Shown in pieces: positions 46,522-57,695 of a DNA stretch of 64,000 bases (positions are counted from its first letter, which is position 1; each line of letters begins with the position of its first letter). The position numbers were made by a program, and so were the translations under genes. Where the stretch lies: NCBI GenBank assembly GCA_032622095.1, contig CP136064.1, positions 47,739,073 through 47,803,072 of the forward strand. The letters are read 5' to 3'. The notes beneath the pieces are model-generated. The model was given only the letters and a program-made list of their open reading frames with translations. It had not been told where the DNA came from and made no database searches. The DNA is from Siphonodentalium dalli. Lineage: Eukaryota > Mollusca > Scaphopoda > Gadilida > Siphonodentaliidae.

Positions 46522-46988
46522 ATGTGACCCGCCATATCAAATCCAGTCGTAAGTCGGGATTTTTTATACCCTGTGCCAATGCATTCTCTTACATATGCGA
46601 GTCGACCATAGGTCACCTCGCATATATAAGAGAATGCATTGGCCTAACAATTTTTTATCATTTTTTTTAAATAAATGTTTCTTACAATTTTTAGGACATA
46701 AAATAAAAAAACATCCATTACCCTGCAGGGAGCCCCACACATATATAGAAGCATATAGAAGAGTGTCGTCTGCTCATGTTTGTCTGGGTCTCTGTATGGG
46801 TGAAATTATAAAATTGTTAAAGAATATAAGAAAAAATTATTAAAATTGTAAAAAATTGTTAGGCCAATGCATTCTCTTATATATGCGAGGCGACCTATGG
46901 TCGACTCGCATATATAAGAGAATGCATTGGCACAGGGTAAAAAAAATCCCGACTTACGACTGGATTTGATATGGCGGGTCACATATAT
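46522..46988. mobile_element. Family C hairpin MITE, copy 3 (core inverted)
   Basis: Ends ATGTGACCCGCCATATCAAA and complement. Hairpins lie at 46,575-46,643 (CTTACATATGCG and GGTCACCTCG changes) and 46,863-46,931. Its central core reads in the opposite direction to the neighbouring copy, which ends only 77 bp away. Confidence 0.93.
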
Positions 46989-47269
46989 ACTTCGATCATC
47001 ATGGTTTATGGTTAACGTGTCAGATAACATAACAGGAAATGTTGATTCATTGTTCTGAATATGACCACTTCACATAAATTCAGACTCAGGATGTGAGCCA
47101 GAGCCAATGATAGTTCTCATCAGTCGTTTTGACTTGGATGACACATATTCATGTACATAACAAATATCATCATAGTTTATCCGGGTGATGTAATCATGTA
47201 ATGGCCACGTGGGCCGGCTTCCCGACAGCGCCCAGGTTAAGGCACGGGCGGCGTTCGTTGCAGAAATAT

Positions 47270-47711
47270 ATAGTTTCCTTCATATGCCAAACATAATCAG
47301 CGCGTAAATAGTATATTGTCGACAAGACGTACGATGGTGTACGTAAACAGGAGCCTGCTCGTGTTACAGAAGTTTTGCTTCTGTTTACATAACACAGCTC
47401 AATTCTATTGGTTAATCACACACAAATGATATAAACGCTCTTTATTATTTCCATATCAGGAAAACAGTAAAAAACAACGCTCTTTATGTTTACCATATCC
47501 GGATCTAAACAAAAGCCAGGTTCTGTAACATTTTTTGCTTTTGTTTATATAACAAAGGAAAACATTTGACAATAACATACTGTTTATGCCATATTTCTGA
47601 TTGGTTTAAGAACAAAGTCTGTATATATTTTACTATTCTTTCTGTTTATGGCGGAGGTGAATATTTTAACAGCATACCCACCGCCAACGCCGCCCGTATC
47701 TTTAATTGTCG
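47270..47711 (-). mobile_element. MITE carrying the paired ATAAAGAGCGTT motif, copy 1
   Basis: Reverse-complement homologue of 55,374-55,692. Shared blocks, in the sense direction, are GGCGTTGGCGGTGGGTAT, ACAGACTTTGT, CATAAACAGTATGTTATT, GTAAACATAAAGAGCGTT, CCTGATATGGAA, TAATAAAGAGCGTTTAT and ATTTGTGTGTGATTA. The far end (47,270-47,400) has weaker inverted matches, so the whole may be a foldback. Confidence 0.75.
47434..47487 (-). repeat. Paired ATAAAGAGCGTT motifs, 42 bp spacing
   Basis: Complement AACGCTCTTTAT starts at 47,434 and 47,476. The spacer contains CCATATCAGGAAAAC. Confidence 0.9.
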
Positions 47712-48795
47712 TTGATCTGTGAGATCGACCCGAAATTCCTGGCAAATTGTGAGCCTGCTCTCTAGGATTAACGTTAATAATGTTAAACATTTTGGGGTTG
47801 ATACCTAAACGAATGAATGTGAGACATCTGCTGATCTGTACCTTGCATTATATATTTAATTAATTATGTGAACAATTTGAGTAGTTAATTTTAGTTGTGG
47901 GATAACTATATATGCAGCTCTGCTTGGTACAGGTGGCACAGTCAGAACAGTATAAGGGTTATCATGTTTATGATTCAAACAGTATATGCCTATAGTATAT
48001 GGTTTGGAAATATTTCGATAGTTTACGCTTGAAGGCACTTGTTTGAAATTCCATACGTATAGCATTGAGCAAATCATTTGGGAAGTGATGGAGTTGTCGA
48101 TGGCTTCGCAGTGAAGTTACAGACATATTATGTACTTGCTCGGGTGCGTGAAACTGATAAGTTAGTATTCAGGCACTATGCCATTTGGAGGAATGCAACA
48201 TTCTACTAACACATCCGAAAATCTGAAGCAAATCGACCATACCACTCCATTGAAAACATCGTCTGAACTACGCTCAATTGTAAATATTTACTACTCGATA
48301 TCGTCAAGAACCTAACGGAAACGATTTCACCATCGAGAGTCACTGCATTTAATTAATGCGTACTAATGACGGTGTGTGTTTTCAATTCAGATATAATATT
48401 TGTAAAAATAACTACTTTGAACAAGATTATTCTCCATTTCTATTTGATCACCTACCGGGGTGTTTCACATCACTTTAACTTGTGTCCCATGCCATGGGGT
48501 CCTCTAGCACCGATACGGAAGTCGGCTCAATGGGGCATCATAACCACCCTATACATCCCGCGAACGGATTTGGGGGATGATATACACATTGAATATAATC
48601 AAACGAAATTGAATAATGCCATGCATCAGTAATATACAATATATGAAATTATTAATTCCTGGCCACGCTCATACAATTAATTGGTACAGGAGCTCGGGCT
48701 ACCCTCAAAGAAAGTGAAGATCAAGACAAAGGAGGTGTGGTCAGATATGGACTTTAAAATTTTAAAACTGTCAAGCATTCCAATGATCGTCTCTG
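47712..48795. other. Unique sequence, nothing recognised
   Basis: No gene seen. Confidence 0.4.
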
Positions 48796-48851
48796 ATAAA
48801 GAGCGTCCATGTTTTAGTTCCCCCAAAAACCAATAGATAATAAAGAGCGTT
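48796..48851 (+). repeat. Paired ATAAAGAGCG motifs, 44 bp spacing
   Basis: ATAAAGAGCGTC at 48,796 and ATAAAGAGCGTT at 48,840. A slightly altered form of the 42 bp pair. Confidence 0.7.
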
Positions 48852-49249
48852 ATCAATAATAATTCGTCTAGTTTTTAACGTGAAACTGGTGAATGCTATT
48901 GTGATTTTCGCGATGCCCGTAATTACAAAATTAATGATGGTGATTGAAAAAAACCATTTTTCATTTTACTTTTCCCTGGTAAGCTAAACATATCTGAGGA
49001 AATTTGACAACATTGGTGTCAAATCGGATAGTGGATGTTTAAACACTGTTTCATTTTGGTTTTCAGTGATATAATTATTCCCAAGAGATTAGTGAATAAC
49101 ATAATATTATGGTTGTAATTTTGCAACGATTATACACGAGGAACTGTCATCTCTATCAGATGTGAATAAACTCCAAAGCCGAGATATATAACCAACATCA
49201 CTTCAATAACAAGAGGTATCGGATATGCTAGCGGTGGTCGAGTTGTGGC

Positions 49250-49545
49250 AAAAATATGTGCTTGATCAAAATAAGATTACGTTTGTTAAGAGTTCTCGAA
49301 CTTACGCAGTGAAATAAGACCCTCGGTAAACAATCCAGGATCAGGAGTCATAACTCATGAACAAATTGGGCGGGAATGGTTTTCGAACGCATGCAAGAGA
49401 TTTTCATGATTCAGATTTGGTCGAAATCGGATTACGTTTGTTAAAGTTATCGCGTTTATACGACGCGACACGGATTGGCGGACAGACATACGGACGTCCA
49501 CTGCCATGTATCAAACCGTAGGTCGACTCGACCGACATTTCCTAG
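49250..49545 (+). repeat. Dispersed repeat with duplicated phrase
   Basis: AAAATAAGATTACGTTTGTTAA at 49,269 recurs as AAATCGGATTACGTTTGTTAA near 49,424. TATACGACGCGACACGG and GGCGGACAGACATACGGACG follow. The order recalls an old dispersed repeat; its class is unclear. Confidence 0.4.
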
Positions 49546-50397
49546 CGTCAATATTCTGTGATTGATAAAAGGCTATACTACCAATGAGTAATGCTAACAC
49601 GACTGGCGTGCAAAGCTAACGTTAAACTTCTCGAAATTCACTTAAGCATCAAGCGCATGGATAGAACCCTTGTTGTTGTAATTTCGGGGCTATACCACAT
49701 TATGAATGTTTAGGTATGTATTTATATAAGTACGTTGTTACACAAGCTATCGAGATTTCTTTATATATATAAAGGTATTTAGAAGTGCTCATAGAAAACC
49801 GAACTATTTCCACAAAGAGTGTGCTGGTATATGATTATGACTATTACTCCAATTACTATTTGTTAATTTATTGACGGTGCACGTGGGCACGTCGGTAAGT
49901 TGATTTTATGAGTTTTAGGTACCTTGCGTACTTGTACACTTGAGCAGATATTAAGAAAATGTGCTGGCTCAACGTGGAAGCATCAACTACGAACACATAT
50001 AACAATTTTACGCATCGTCTTTGAGCACCTTGACATCTCGATTAAGGGGGAAGGATACTGTAATACCACTCGGCACGGTGCCAATAGAACATAGCATCTG
50101 CTAACTTGTTATTCTTTTTCTCCATGTGAACAATTATATCAATCACGCACATGGCTGGATACAGAGTACGCTGACATTTCCAACTATCTGCTGAGTTCGG
50201 ATGTTAAGAGTATTGCTATATATATTACGGGGAACATTAACGTTAAAGATGGTTTATATCTTCCTTGAACTTTATGTATTGATCCAGATATATAAAATAA
50301 TAAGCTTGAGCCAGAGAGACCAGACAACAGGAGGTCCGGTCACTGCAAATAGAGAATATATACAGTTTGTTTGATTACCGAAATTTCTCATGAATTT
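49546..50397. other. Unique sequence, nothing recognised
   Basis: No gene seen. Confidence 0.4.
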
Positions 50398-50460
50398 CCG
50401 AAAAGAAATATCGAATTTTCACGAGCGGATGCAAGCCGCGAGTGATCGATATTTTTTTCC
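50398..50460. repeat. Imperfect hairpin
   Basis: CCGAAAAGAAATATCGA...TCACGAGCGG pairs with CCGCGAGTGATCGATATTTTTTTCC. The CGAG/CTCG loop recalls those of the 24,712 and 30,475 hairpins. Confidence 0.6.
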
Positions 50461-51082
50461 AAGCACGAATTAGATGCTTCGTGCATTCAAACAAAAAACT
50501 TAATAGGTATTCTTTTTATTACATGCGCCTTATTAGTGCTCAAAGCGGAACTTTCACGTTTAATAGTTCAACAAATTTAACAATACTCAACTGGAAACAA
50601 CTGGTTACCCCAAATTGACAAAAAGCTACAATGAAATAACAAAAGCTACAGTGAAACAAGAAAACCATAGTCAGAAATGGTAACGCGCTCAAGATAATAT
50701 ATTATATACCCATGATTGTAATTATATAAATATAAAATATATTGGTTTCACGAATGACTAAACTCATAGAATTAATCGCCTTGCACTTCTTGGCATCCGA
50801 ATAACAATTGAAATTGAAATTCCCAACTACACCTTTTACCGGACTCGGCCTCCGGGTCGCAGTTCGACTTTTAGTCCGTCCAAAAATTCCCATTCTATAA
50901 ATAAAACGCCCATGCGCCCATTGTATACCAAGAAACAGCGAAACATTATACACGCGGAGCGCGGAATAACATAATAGTATTTCACTGTGGCTTCTACGAT
51001 AATACATAGGACGATCTACATTTCGGTAATTTTCCGCTATTTATAGGCAAGAATATAATAAATATTGGTGCCTATATTCCCA
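50461..51082. other. Unique sequence, nothing recognised
   Basis: A 101-codon minus-strand open frame (50,702-51,007) has no recognisable domain. Confidence 0.4.
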
Positions 51083-51634
51083 CACTGAGAAAACATTTGG
51101 GTCAATATGACTGACTTATGGTTCGTCACTTTGACGACTTTCAGCGAGTCACTATGACTAACTCTGGTCTTAGTCATAGTGAATATGTTACACGAAGGAT
51201 AACTCTAATTGCAACACTTCCTTAAATGATTCCCACAATTCATTGCTAAATGTTCAATTTCCATTGCATTGCAATTGTATAATATCTACAATTGAACGAA
51301 TGTGGTGGGAGTCACTCTCGGATTCTGGATAATATGTCAGCTGATCGAGTGTTGGAATTATTTGCACAAAGTTTCCACCAAATTACATTTCCAATTTCCA
51401 GTTACTAAGAAAAGTTAGTCATTATGACTCAATCCTGTTCATTTTGACTAACACAATTGTAATCTAATGACCCAATTAGTCGTTTTGACTAACGATGTCT
51501 TAGTCGTTATGATTAACATCACCCTAGTCATTATCACTAACTTTCTGCATTAGTCATTTTTACCAAGCTAAGTTATTCATCCTGGAGATAAACGTTTGAC
51601 TAACCTAAGTTAGTCAAACGTTTATTTCTCATTG
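51083..51634. mobile_element. TIR element with arrayed TTAGTCATxxTGACTAA motifs
   Basis: CACTGAGAAAACATTTGGGTCA at the left is mirrored by CAATGAGAAATAAACGTTTGACTA (complement) at the right. Between them at least ten copies of AGTCATAGTGA, TTAGTCATTATGACT, TTAGTCGTTTTGACTAAC and similar occur, in two clusters near each end. The middle (51,200-51,400) holds another inverted pair (CCCACAATTCATTG...TTCAA / TTGAACGAATGTGGTGGG). No coding capacity. Confidence 0.75.
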
Positions 51635-51710
51635 CATGAGAGCCATGACACCATATATTTATCTTGTCTTTTAGCAAATGTGACCTAAAAAAGATTTGCA
51701 TAAATGTATG

Positions 51711-51732
51711 TTGTTGTTGTTGTTGTTGTTGG
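51711..51732 (+). repeat. (TTG)n microsatellite
   Basis: Seven TTG units. Confidence 0.9.
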
Positions 51733-51819
51733 AAGTGTTTTCAAGAATAGAAAGAACATCTTTAATGTGTGATGTTTAGCTCGAAGTTGAAGTGATCGAA
51801 ACAAGACAGCAGCCAGGTT

Positions 51820-52300
51820 GAGCCACATGTAGCTGTATAACGTGTAACACATGTTACTATGGTGTTGCTATGGTGTTGCTATGGTGATGTATTTGGCATT
51901 AAAATTGAAATGATTTCACGGCGCCAAACACGTACGTGTACCCCAACGTGCATGTAAACAATAGTCGGCAGTGAAGACAAGTTGCCACCAACGATACGCG
52001 TAATAGGCCTCAATCAACATAGCCTGGTCCCGATTAGTGAAATCTCAATGTCATACTGCCAGCAAAGCGTTGGCCACTCATTCGGTTATTATACGATTTG
52101 AGTATGCCTCTTTGCTACACGTTTCGTATATGTTCCAAGTTGTATATAAACCTCTAAGCGGGTTGACCGGTACGTGTAGTCGGAATAATCACGTGTGTCA
52201 TGTGACTTCCGTTGGCACTTTGAACACATGCTACACGTTACACATACGTATGTCTAAACCAGGCTATTAAGCAGGTCCAGTTACACGTACGTGTGACCAG
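51820..52300. other. Region with inverted ACGTGTAACACATG-type words
   Basis: TAACGTGTAACACATGTTAC near 51,838 and ACACATGCTACACGTTACACAT near 52,225 are inverted. ACACGTACGTGTAC (51,928) and TACACGTACGTGT (52,280) are self-complementary. A decayed foldback is possible; the ends are not clear. Confidence 0.35.
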
Positions 52301-53710
52301 TGCTGATATTGCTCACGAACGTCACATGGTTTGATTTGAGTCACTGTGTGCGTCTTACTTGTTTCTCAACTCAGGTGTATGTTTGTGGGAGCTGTATAGA
52401 CATGCTCAACAAGGAGGAATGCAGTCATACTACAACCTTTGCTCAATATATGAAGTATTAAAATGCTCGTAAACGATTAGTTGGGGGAAACACAAACATA
52501 CTAGTCCGTGGCATGGCATGCAGGTGGCCGTTCGATGCTACTTAAAATACTAATATAATCGTCCAAGGTTAGCTCTGTGGACTCTATTATATCTGTTGCA
52601 TTCCTGCATATCTAGAGTCACGATACTACTTTTGCTATTGCTGGTTTTGGTCTCTGTGGGCAATGAAAAATGTTCTCCGTAATTCATAACGCTAGCATGA
52701 TAGCCACAAACGACACACAAGAGAACTGCGTTTTCTGCTGAATGTATGATAACGTGGCCCCCAATGATTCTCTTAATCGGAAATTCGTTTCTGCAAGTTG
52801 CATACGAATGTGTAGCCAATGCATGCATCTATTCTGTAGCTCCAATGGATGGAATGTGTGTTGCCATAATAAAAGACGTGTTAGTGTATTAATGTGTCTG
52901 GTTTTCCATCCGTGGAGAGCTATTAGTAAACGTTTTATAGATGTAACCTCCCTGGACTATTCTACAAATAATTCAATCCTCATGATGGTAACTTCGCCTG
53001 GACCAGACATACATTGGCGGCCAACTCGGGTGATTCTGGTTTTTCTATTATGGCATAATGAAGTACAGAAAGGTTGTTTCATAATTTGTGGAACTCCAAA
53101 CCAAATACTACAACATGGCGTAAACCATCCAAACACAGGAAATGATATAGTGTTCGAATAAAATGCACACTTGTATCATATTTGTATCATATCTATATAT
53201 TTCCATAACTATCTTCTAGAAATGCATCGGTATATCAACCTATTAGAGTTCACAAATAGCAAAGACCAAGTAGAAGCAATAGAAGCAAGACAGATGAGAT
53301 CACACACTTATAATATAGGATAGGAGGTCGAATTAGTTTCTTGTGTTTACTAACGGTATGTTCACATACTGGCAAATATGCATGACAAAGTTTCAGGTAA
53401 TTCGTGAGTATAGTGTGCGCGCCGTGGAGTAATATAGTTTGATATGTGTGCGCTTTGAGCTCTGCAATTCGACGATTGATAACACCATAACACCATAACA
53501 CCGTTGAATCTTGCGAGTTATTTTATGGGTAAAATATAGCAAGTGACATTTGTAGAATCACGTGTGGAATTATAGAACCATTCAGGTTAGTACTCCTCAT
53601 ACAATGATCAGTGGTACATAGGCATTTTATGAGCAGTTTGTCACTGCCGCACACAATAGCCCTAAATTTACCCAGTGTATGAACGTAGCCTTACCAGAGA
53701 TTGAATATTG
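52301..53710. other. Unique sequence, no gene recognised
   Basis: The 139-codon frame at 52,742-53,161 has no recognisable motif. Confidence 0.4.
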
Positions 53711-53734
53711 TATATATATATATAGAGAGAGAGT
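53711..53734 (+). repeat. (TA)n(GA)n microsatellite
   Basis: About seven TA units followed by GA units, just before a family B element. Confidence 0.85.
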
Positions 53735-53740
53735 ACTGTT

Positions 53741-53982
53741 TTAACACTGTCTTTACACTACATGGTTTCTCACATTCAGTTATAAAAGTATACATTTGAA
53801 TGGTCTATTCATCTGGAGGGATATCCAGGAAATAAAAGTAGATGACATGTAATACAAGTGCAGAAAGATACGTATTCATTGGTGTGAAATGTTCAGACAA
53901 TAGACCGTTTGTTAAACTTATTATCTAAACATTGTCTAAAGGAACTACTCGTCAAATAGAAGTTTAATAAGGAAATGGTTAA
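53741..53982 (+). mobile_element. Family B MITE, copy 4
   Basis: TTAACACTGTCTTTACACTA at the left and GGAAATGGTTAA at the right. CATTCAGTTATAAAAGTATAC, GGTCTATTCATCTGGAGGG, AATGTTCAGACAATAG and TTATTATCTAAACATTG mark the family. Confidence 0.85.
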
Positions 53983-54093
53983 TGTCCAAACATCCAAATG
54001 GAACTCGTTGTTACATACGATACGGACACACCATATTTTTCAATAATTATTTAAAGCTGCTAACAAGATAATATTCGCTCAAACAAACCGCAA

Positions 54094-54310
54094 TACAGTA
54101 AAGCCTAAGTAATCGCGACCCCTTAACCACAGCAGAATTATGGATAACTTTTCAGGATTTAGTCGGAAATATGGCTTGTTGCCATTCATCGGAAAGCTCT
54201 CGGGAGAGCTTTCCGATGAATGGCAACAAGCCATATTTCTGACTAAATCCTGAAAAGTTACCCATAATTCTGCTGTGTTTAAGGAGTCGATTACTTAGGG
54301 CATTACTGTA
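54094..54310. mobile_element. Family D palindromic MITE, copy 3
   Basis: TACAGTAAAGCCTAAGTAATCG at the left and CGATTACTTAGGGCATTACTGTA at the right. The arms are nearly perfect complements for about 105 bp, with a very short loop near 54,202 (GGAAAGCTCTCGGGAGAGCTTTCC). Confidence 0.93.
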
Positions 54311-55007
54311 CATGATGCGGATCACAACATGTCAGAACAGTCACAGCGCATATCAAATAGCTTTATCGGATAAACGTCTCACAACATGTGGCATGGAGGA
54401 TAACTCTGGCAATAAATATAAATGATGTGACCGAATAGAGTAACTCCCCCTATATAGCAAAGTGACATGTCTTGATGAAGAGGACAATTGACAAATTGAG
54501 TCAGGGATGAAATGTTTAGCGCTACTTTCATTATTTGCAGATTATTTACACTATTTATTTACTCAGTAGCAGGTGGTATACCCACTTGAAGAATATATTT
54601 TGACAGGAGTGCTAGAGAATTTCGACAATATGTCGTTTTAATTAAAGGAACAGCATATGTTTGAAATGTGCTAGACGGAAAGGAAAAGTAGCATTACGTA
54701 CACGTGGATTGAAGGCTAATATGTGACACATATTACATATTTTGCCAACTATCTGGGTTAGACGAATATTTGTACGATTCAAAGGCATGCATACTGTTCG
54801 AGTCCTTTGTTATTTAATTTCAGGGGCCGAGCCACCACTATGCAGGAAATTGTATTCACACAAATTTTTTTTGGTCATAAAATAGAGACAAACGTATATA
54901 TTCCATCGATATACGAACAATCTATGGCATATAAGGGTCGATGGGAAATACCATGCTTCACCTTGGGACATATTCTCCTTAAACACAGAACATTTGCTCT
55001 TGAAGCA
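54311..55007. other. Unique sequence, nothing recognised
   Basis: No gene seen. Confidence 0.4.
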
Positions 55008-55061
55008 ATAAAGAGCGTTCTTTGCTAGTCTCATCTTGATAAGGTAACAATAAAGAGCGTT
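55008..55061 (+). repeat. Paired ATAAAGAGCGTT motifs, 42 bp spacing
   Basis: Starts at 55,008 and 55,050. The spacer ends CTTGATAAGGTAAC. The following TTTTCTCACATATGTGCGGATAT resembles text after the solitary motif at 30,624 (TTTAATCTCACTTGTGCGGATAT). Confidence 0.9.
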
Positions 55062-55373
55062 TTTCTCACATATGTGCGGATATTTGGGAAAAAACTGCCG
55101 ATAAATTGCTATGAATTCGGTATATAATATTCATGTATCATTATTTCAAACTTTTTTTTCGACCGATATGACCACCGGAATGTCACAAAAGCAATGAACT
55201 ACCATGTTACCTGTAACTTCAAACTTGAAAATTGAAGAAATTTATGTTGCACTAATTAGAAGTGCGATTGTGATATTTGCTGGTATATGGTCATCGAAAG
55301 TTACTGTCACTAACCCAAAGCCAATAGGAGACACAGATCTTTTAATTTAAAAATGTTGAAGTCGACTTTTAAA

Positions 55374-55850
55374 GGTACGGTTGGCATTGGCGGTGGGTAT
55401 CCTGTGAAAATATTTCCACCCGTCAAAAACCGCCACAAACAGACAGAACATCAAAATGTAGACAGACTTTGTCCGTATATAAATAAGAAATATCGCATAA
55501 ACAGTATGTTATTCTCATATGTTTAACCATTGTTATGTAAACAAAAGCATAAAAAGTTACTTTTCTGGTGTTTGTTTATATTATGATGGTAAACATAAAG
55601 AGCGTTCTTTGTTGGTGAATTCCTGATATGGAACTAATAAAGAGCGTTTATGCCATTTGTGTGTGATTAGCCAGTAGCATTGTGCTGTCCTCTGTAACCC
55701 AATGAGGCTCTTGCTTAGGCAAAATATAGTAGGTATTTATGATAACATGCTGTTTACGCGATAGTCATGGTATATATGGACGAAACTGTATGCGTTTTAA
55801 TGTTTTTCTGTTTACGGTGTTTGGAACAAATATGAATATTTTCGACAATT
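55374..55850 (+). mobile_element. MITE carrying the paired ATAAAGAGCGTT motif, copy 2
   Basis: Homologue of 47,270-47,711. The left arm (AAAATATTTCCACCC.TC, AAACAGACAGAACAT, ACAGACTTTGTCC.TATATA, ATCGCATAAACAGTATGTTAT) is mirrored at 55,725-55,850, so it is a foldback with arms of about 120 bp and the motif pair (55,595 and 55,637) near its centre. Confidence 0.78.
55595..55648 (+). repeat. Paired ATAAAGAGCGTT motifs, 42 bp spacing
   Basis: Starts at 55,595 and 55,637. The spacer contains TTCCTGATATGGAAC. Confidence 0.92.
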
Positions 55851-55851
55851 C

Positions 55852-55960
55852 TAAAGGCCCACTTAATTTTCGAATGACCAGATTACATTATACACAACAT
55901 ATCCCATAGTATATACCATTTGGAAGAGGAACCAAAACATATAACGCGTTGAAAACAAAC
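55852..55960 (+). mobile_element. End fragment of the TTAAAGGCCC foldback family
   Basis: AAAGGCCCACTTAATTTTCG, ATGACC, ATTACATTATA and TATACCATTTGGAAGAGGAACC match the two ends of the element at 23,666-24,108. The other end is not found here. Confidence 0.65.
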
Positions 55961-56173
55961 TGGACGCATAAACTAGAGTTACAAATACCAAATAATATCA
56001 TGCTGTTACATGTATAGACACATCATCAACATAATTATCCTTGCCATTCAACAACACCCAGATGATATGAAATAAAGGGATAGGAAATTCACCATCAAAC
56101 AAAATAGCGGTTATATGCAGATGGCACTTGTAGATTTAATAAAAAAAAAATGCATGGAACCTTGAAAACATCT

Positions 56174-56413
56174 TTGACCCTTTCTATACTAAATGGATTT
56201 CCCCAGTCAGTTAAAAAGTATACATAGGAGTGGTCTATTATTCATTTGGAGGGGCGTTAAGGTAATAAATGCAGACGACAGATACATAAAAGTGCAGAAG
56301 GAACCCTATTTATTGAGGGAAATGTTTAGATAATAAGTTCATTAAAGGATCTTTGTTGAACTTATTACCTGAACATTCCTGTATGAACTACTCGTCAATG
56401 ACGCTTTGGTTGA
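56174..56413 (+). mobile_element. Family B MITE, copy 5, with TTGA at both ends
   Basis: TTGACCCTTTCTATACTAAAT at the left and TTTGGTTGA at the right. The family text includes CAGTCAGTTAAAAAGTATAC, ATAGGAGTGGTCTATTATTC, GGGAAATGTTTAGATAATAAG and TTGAACTTATTACCTGAAC. 240 bp. Confidence 0.82.
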
Positions 56414-56863
56414 CACGAACAATAGACATAAGAGTTGTATATTTATTAATTTGATTTTCGCACTCATACTTCCAGACAGGTCAGTCTCGATGATATCCCA
56501 CCGACACCTATTTATTTTAATACCGAGATGAGATGTTGATGAACAAGACACACTATTATGATTATGGCGCGGTTCATGTCTGGTATACTTCAACGTCGAG
56601 TATATGTTATGATTCTTATATCCTATTCATAATTACAAGATAACGAGGGAATCCTGAAATAATCAGCTTTTGAATGAAACACATGATATGATTACTACCG
56701 CTATCATCTAATTGTGCAGTATATCTTGTGAATCATCACAATTCCAGGAGAATAAAATTAAAATTAATGTTTGAGAAAACTTCGCTCATTTGAAATTCAA
56801 AATTTGGCATATATACATAGGTAATTTAGTATTATAGGAGTATATACAAGTAGTATAAGTTAA

Positions 56864-57251
56864 TTAACCCTTTATCCAACAAACCGGCCAAAACCGGCCA
56901 AATAAAGCTTCAACAGCCTAAAATATCTTCGGTCTGTCTCAATAGAACCATACAAACATGGATATAATTGGAACCGGCTCCTTGACCACATTGTGATAGT
57001 TACATTTATGCCCTGTGCCAATGCATTCTCTTATATATGCGAGTCGACCATAGGTCGCCTCGCATATATAAGAGAATGCATTGGCCTAAAAAAACACTTT
57101 TTACCATTTTTTCTTACATTCTTTAACAATTTTATAATTTGTAATGTGTTAAGCCAATGCATTCTCTTATATATGCGAGGCGACCTATGGTCGACTCGCA
57201 TATATAAGAGAATGCATTGGCACAGGGCCCTTCTGTTGGGTAAAGGGTTAA
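56864..57251. mobile_element. Family A hairpin MITE, complete copy
   Basis: TTAACCCTTTATCCAACA at the left and TGTTGGGTAAAGGGTTAA at the right. It has the same left-only tract as the copy at 29,099, and mirrored hairpins at 57,017-57,085 and 57,153-57,221. 388 bp. Confidence 0.93.
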
Positions 57252-57319
57252 TCGACAAGTCCTCGAGTTGTCGAGAATTCCTATCAGTCGTTTTTAAATT
57301 TCCGCACGGAAGTGAGGTA

Positions 57320-57373
57320 GACGCTCTTTATTTTTACCATATCAGGAATATTCTAACCACAAACACTCTCTAT
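57320..57373 (-). repeat. Degenerate paired motif, 42 bp spacing
   Basis: GACGCTCTTTAT at 57,320 and AACACTCTCTAT at 57,362 keep the 42 bp spacing and the TTTTACCATATCAGGAA spacer text. Confidence 0.65.
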
Positions 57374-57695
57374 TGTTTCATGTATTAAAATCCGCATAGA
57401 AATATTTCATGTATTCGTAGACTTAGTTTGGTCACCAGAACCGGACTGGAACGTACCGAAAGTGAGCATCACTAATAATAATTTGAGGCTTCGAACAGCC
57501 GAGCTCTTTTAAAAGCAATTTGAATGCTCAAATTACGTAGTAATGATAACTTCTGTGACGATCTGTCGCATTAAATTCTGGTATATAGCAATATGTCACG
57601 CTTTGGTATGACGGGTATAAGATATATAGGATACGTGTATACAGCAGTGGTTATAACACAGTGGTTGTGAAGTCAAACCAGAGGGTGTCAGACCG

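Noticed and set aside
52742-53161. 139-codon plus-strand frame
   Set aside because: No domain, low-complexity of evidence, unique sequence with no splice support.
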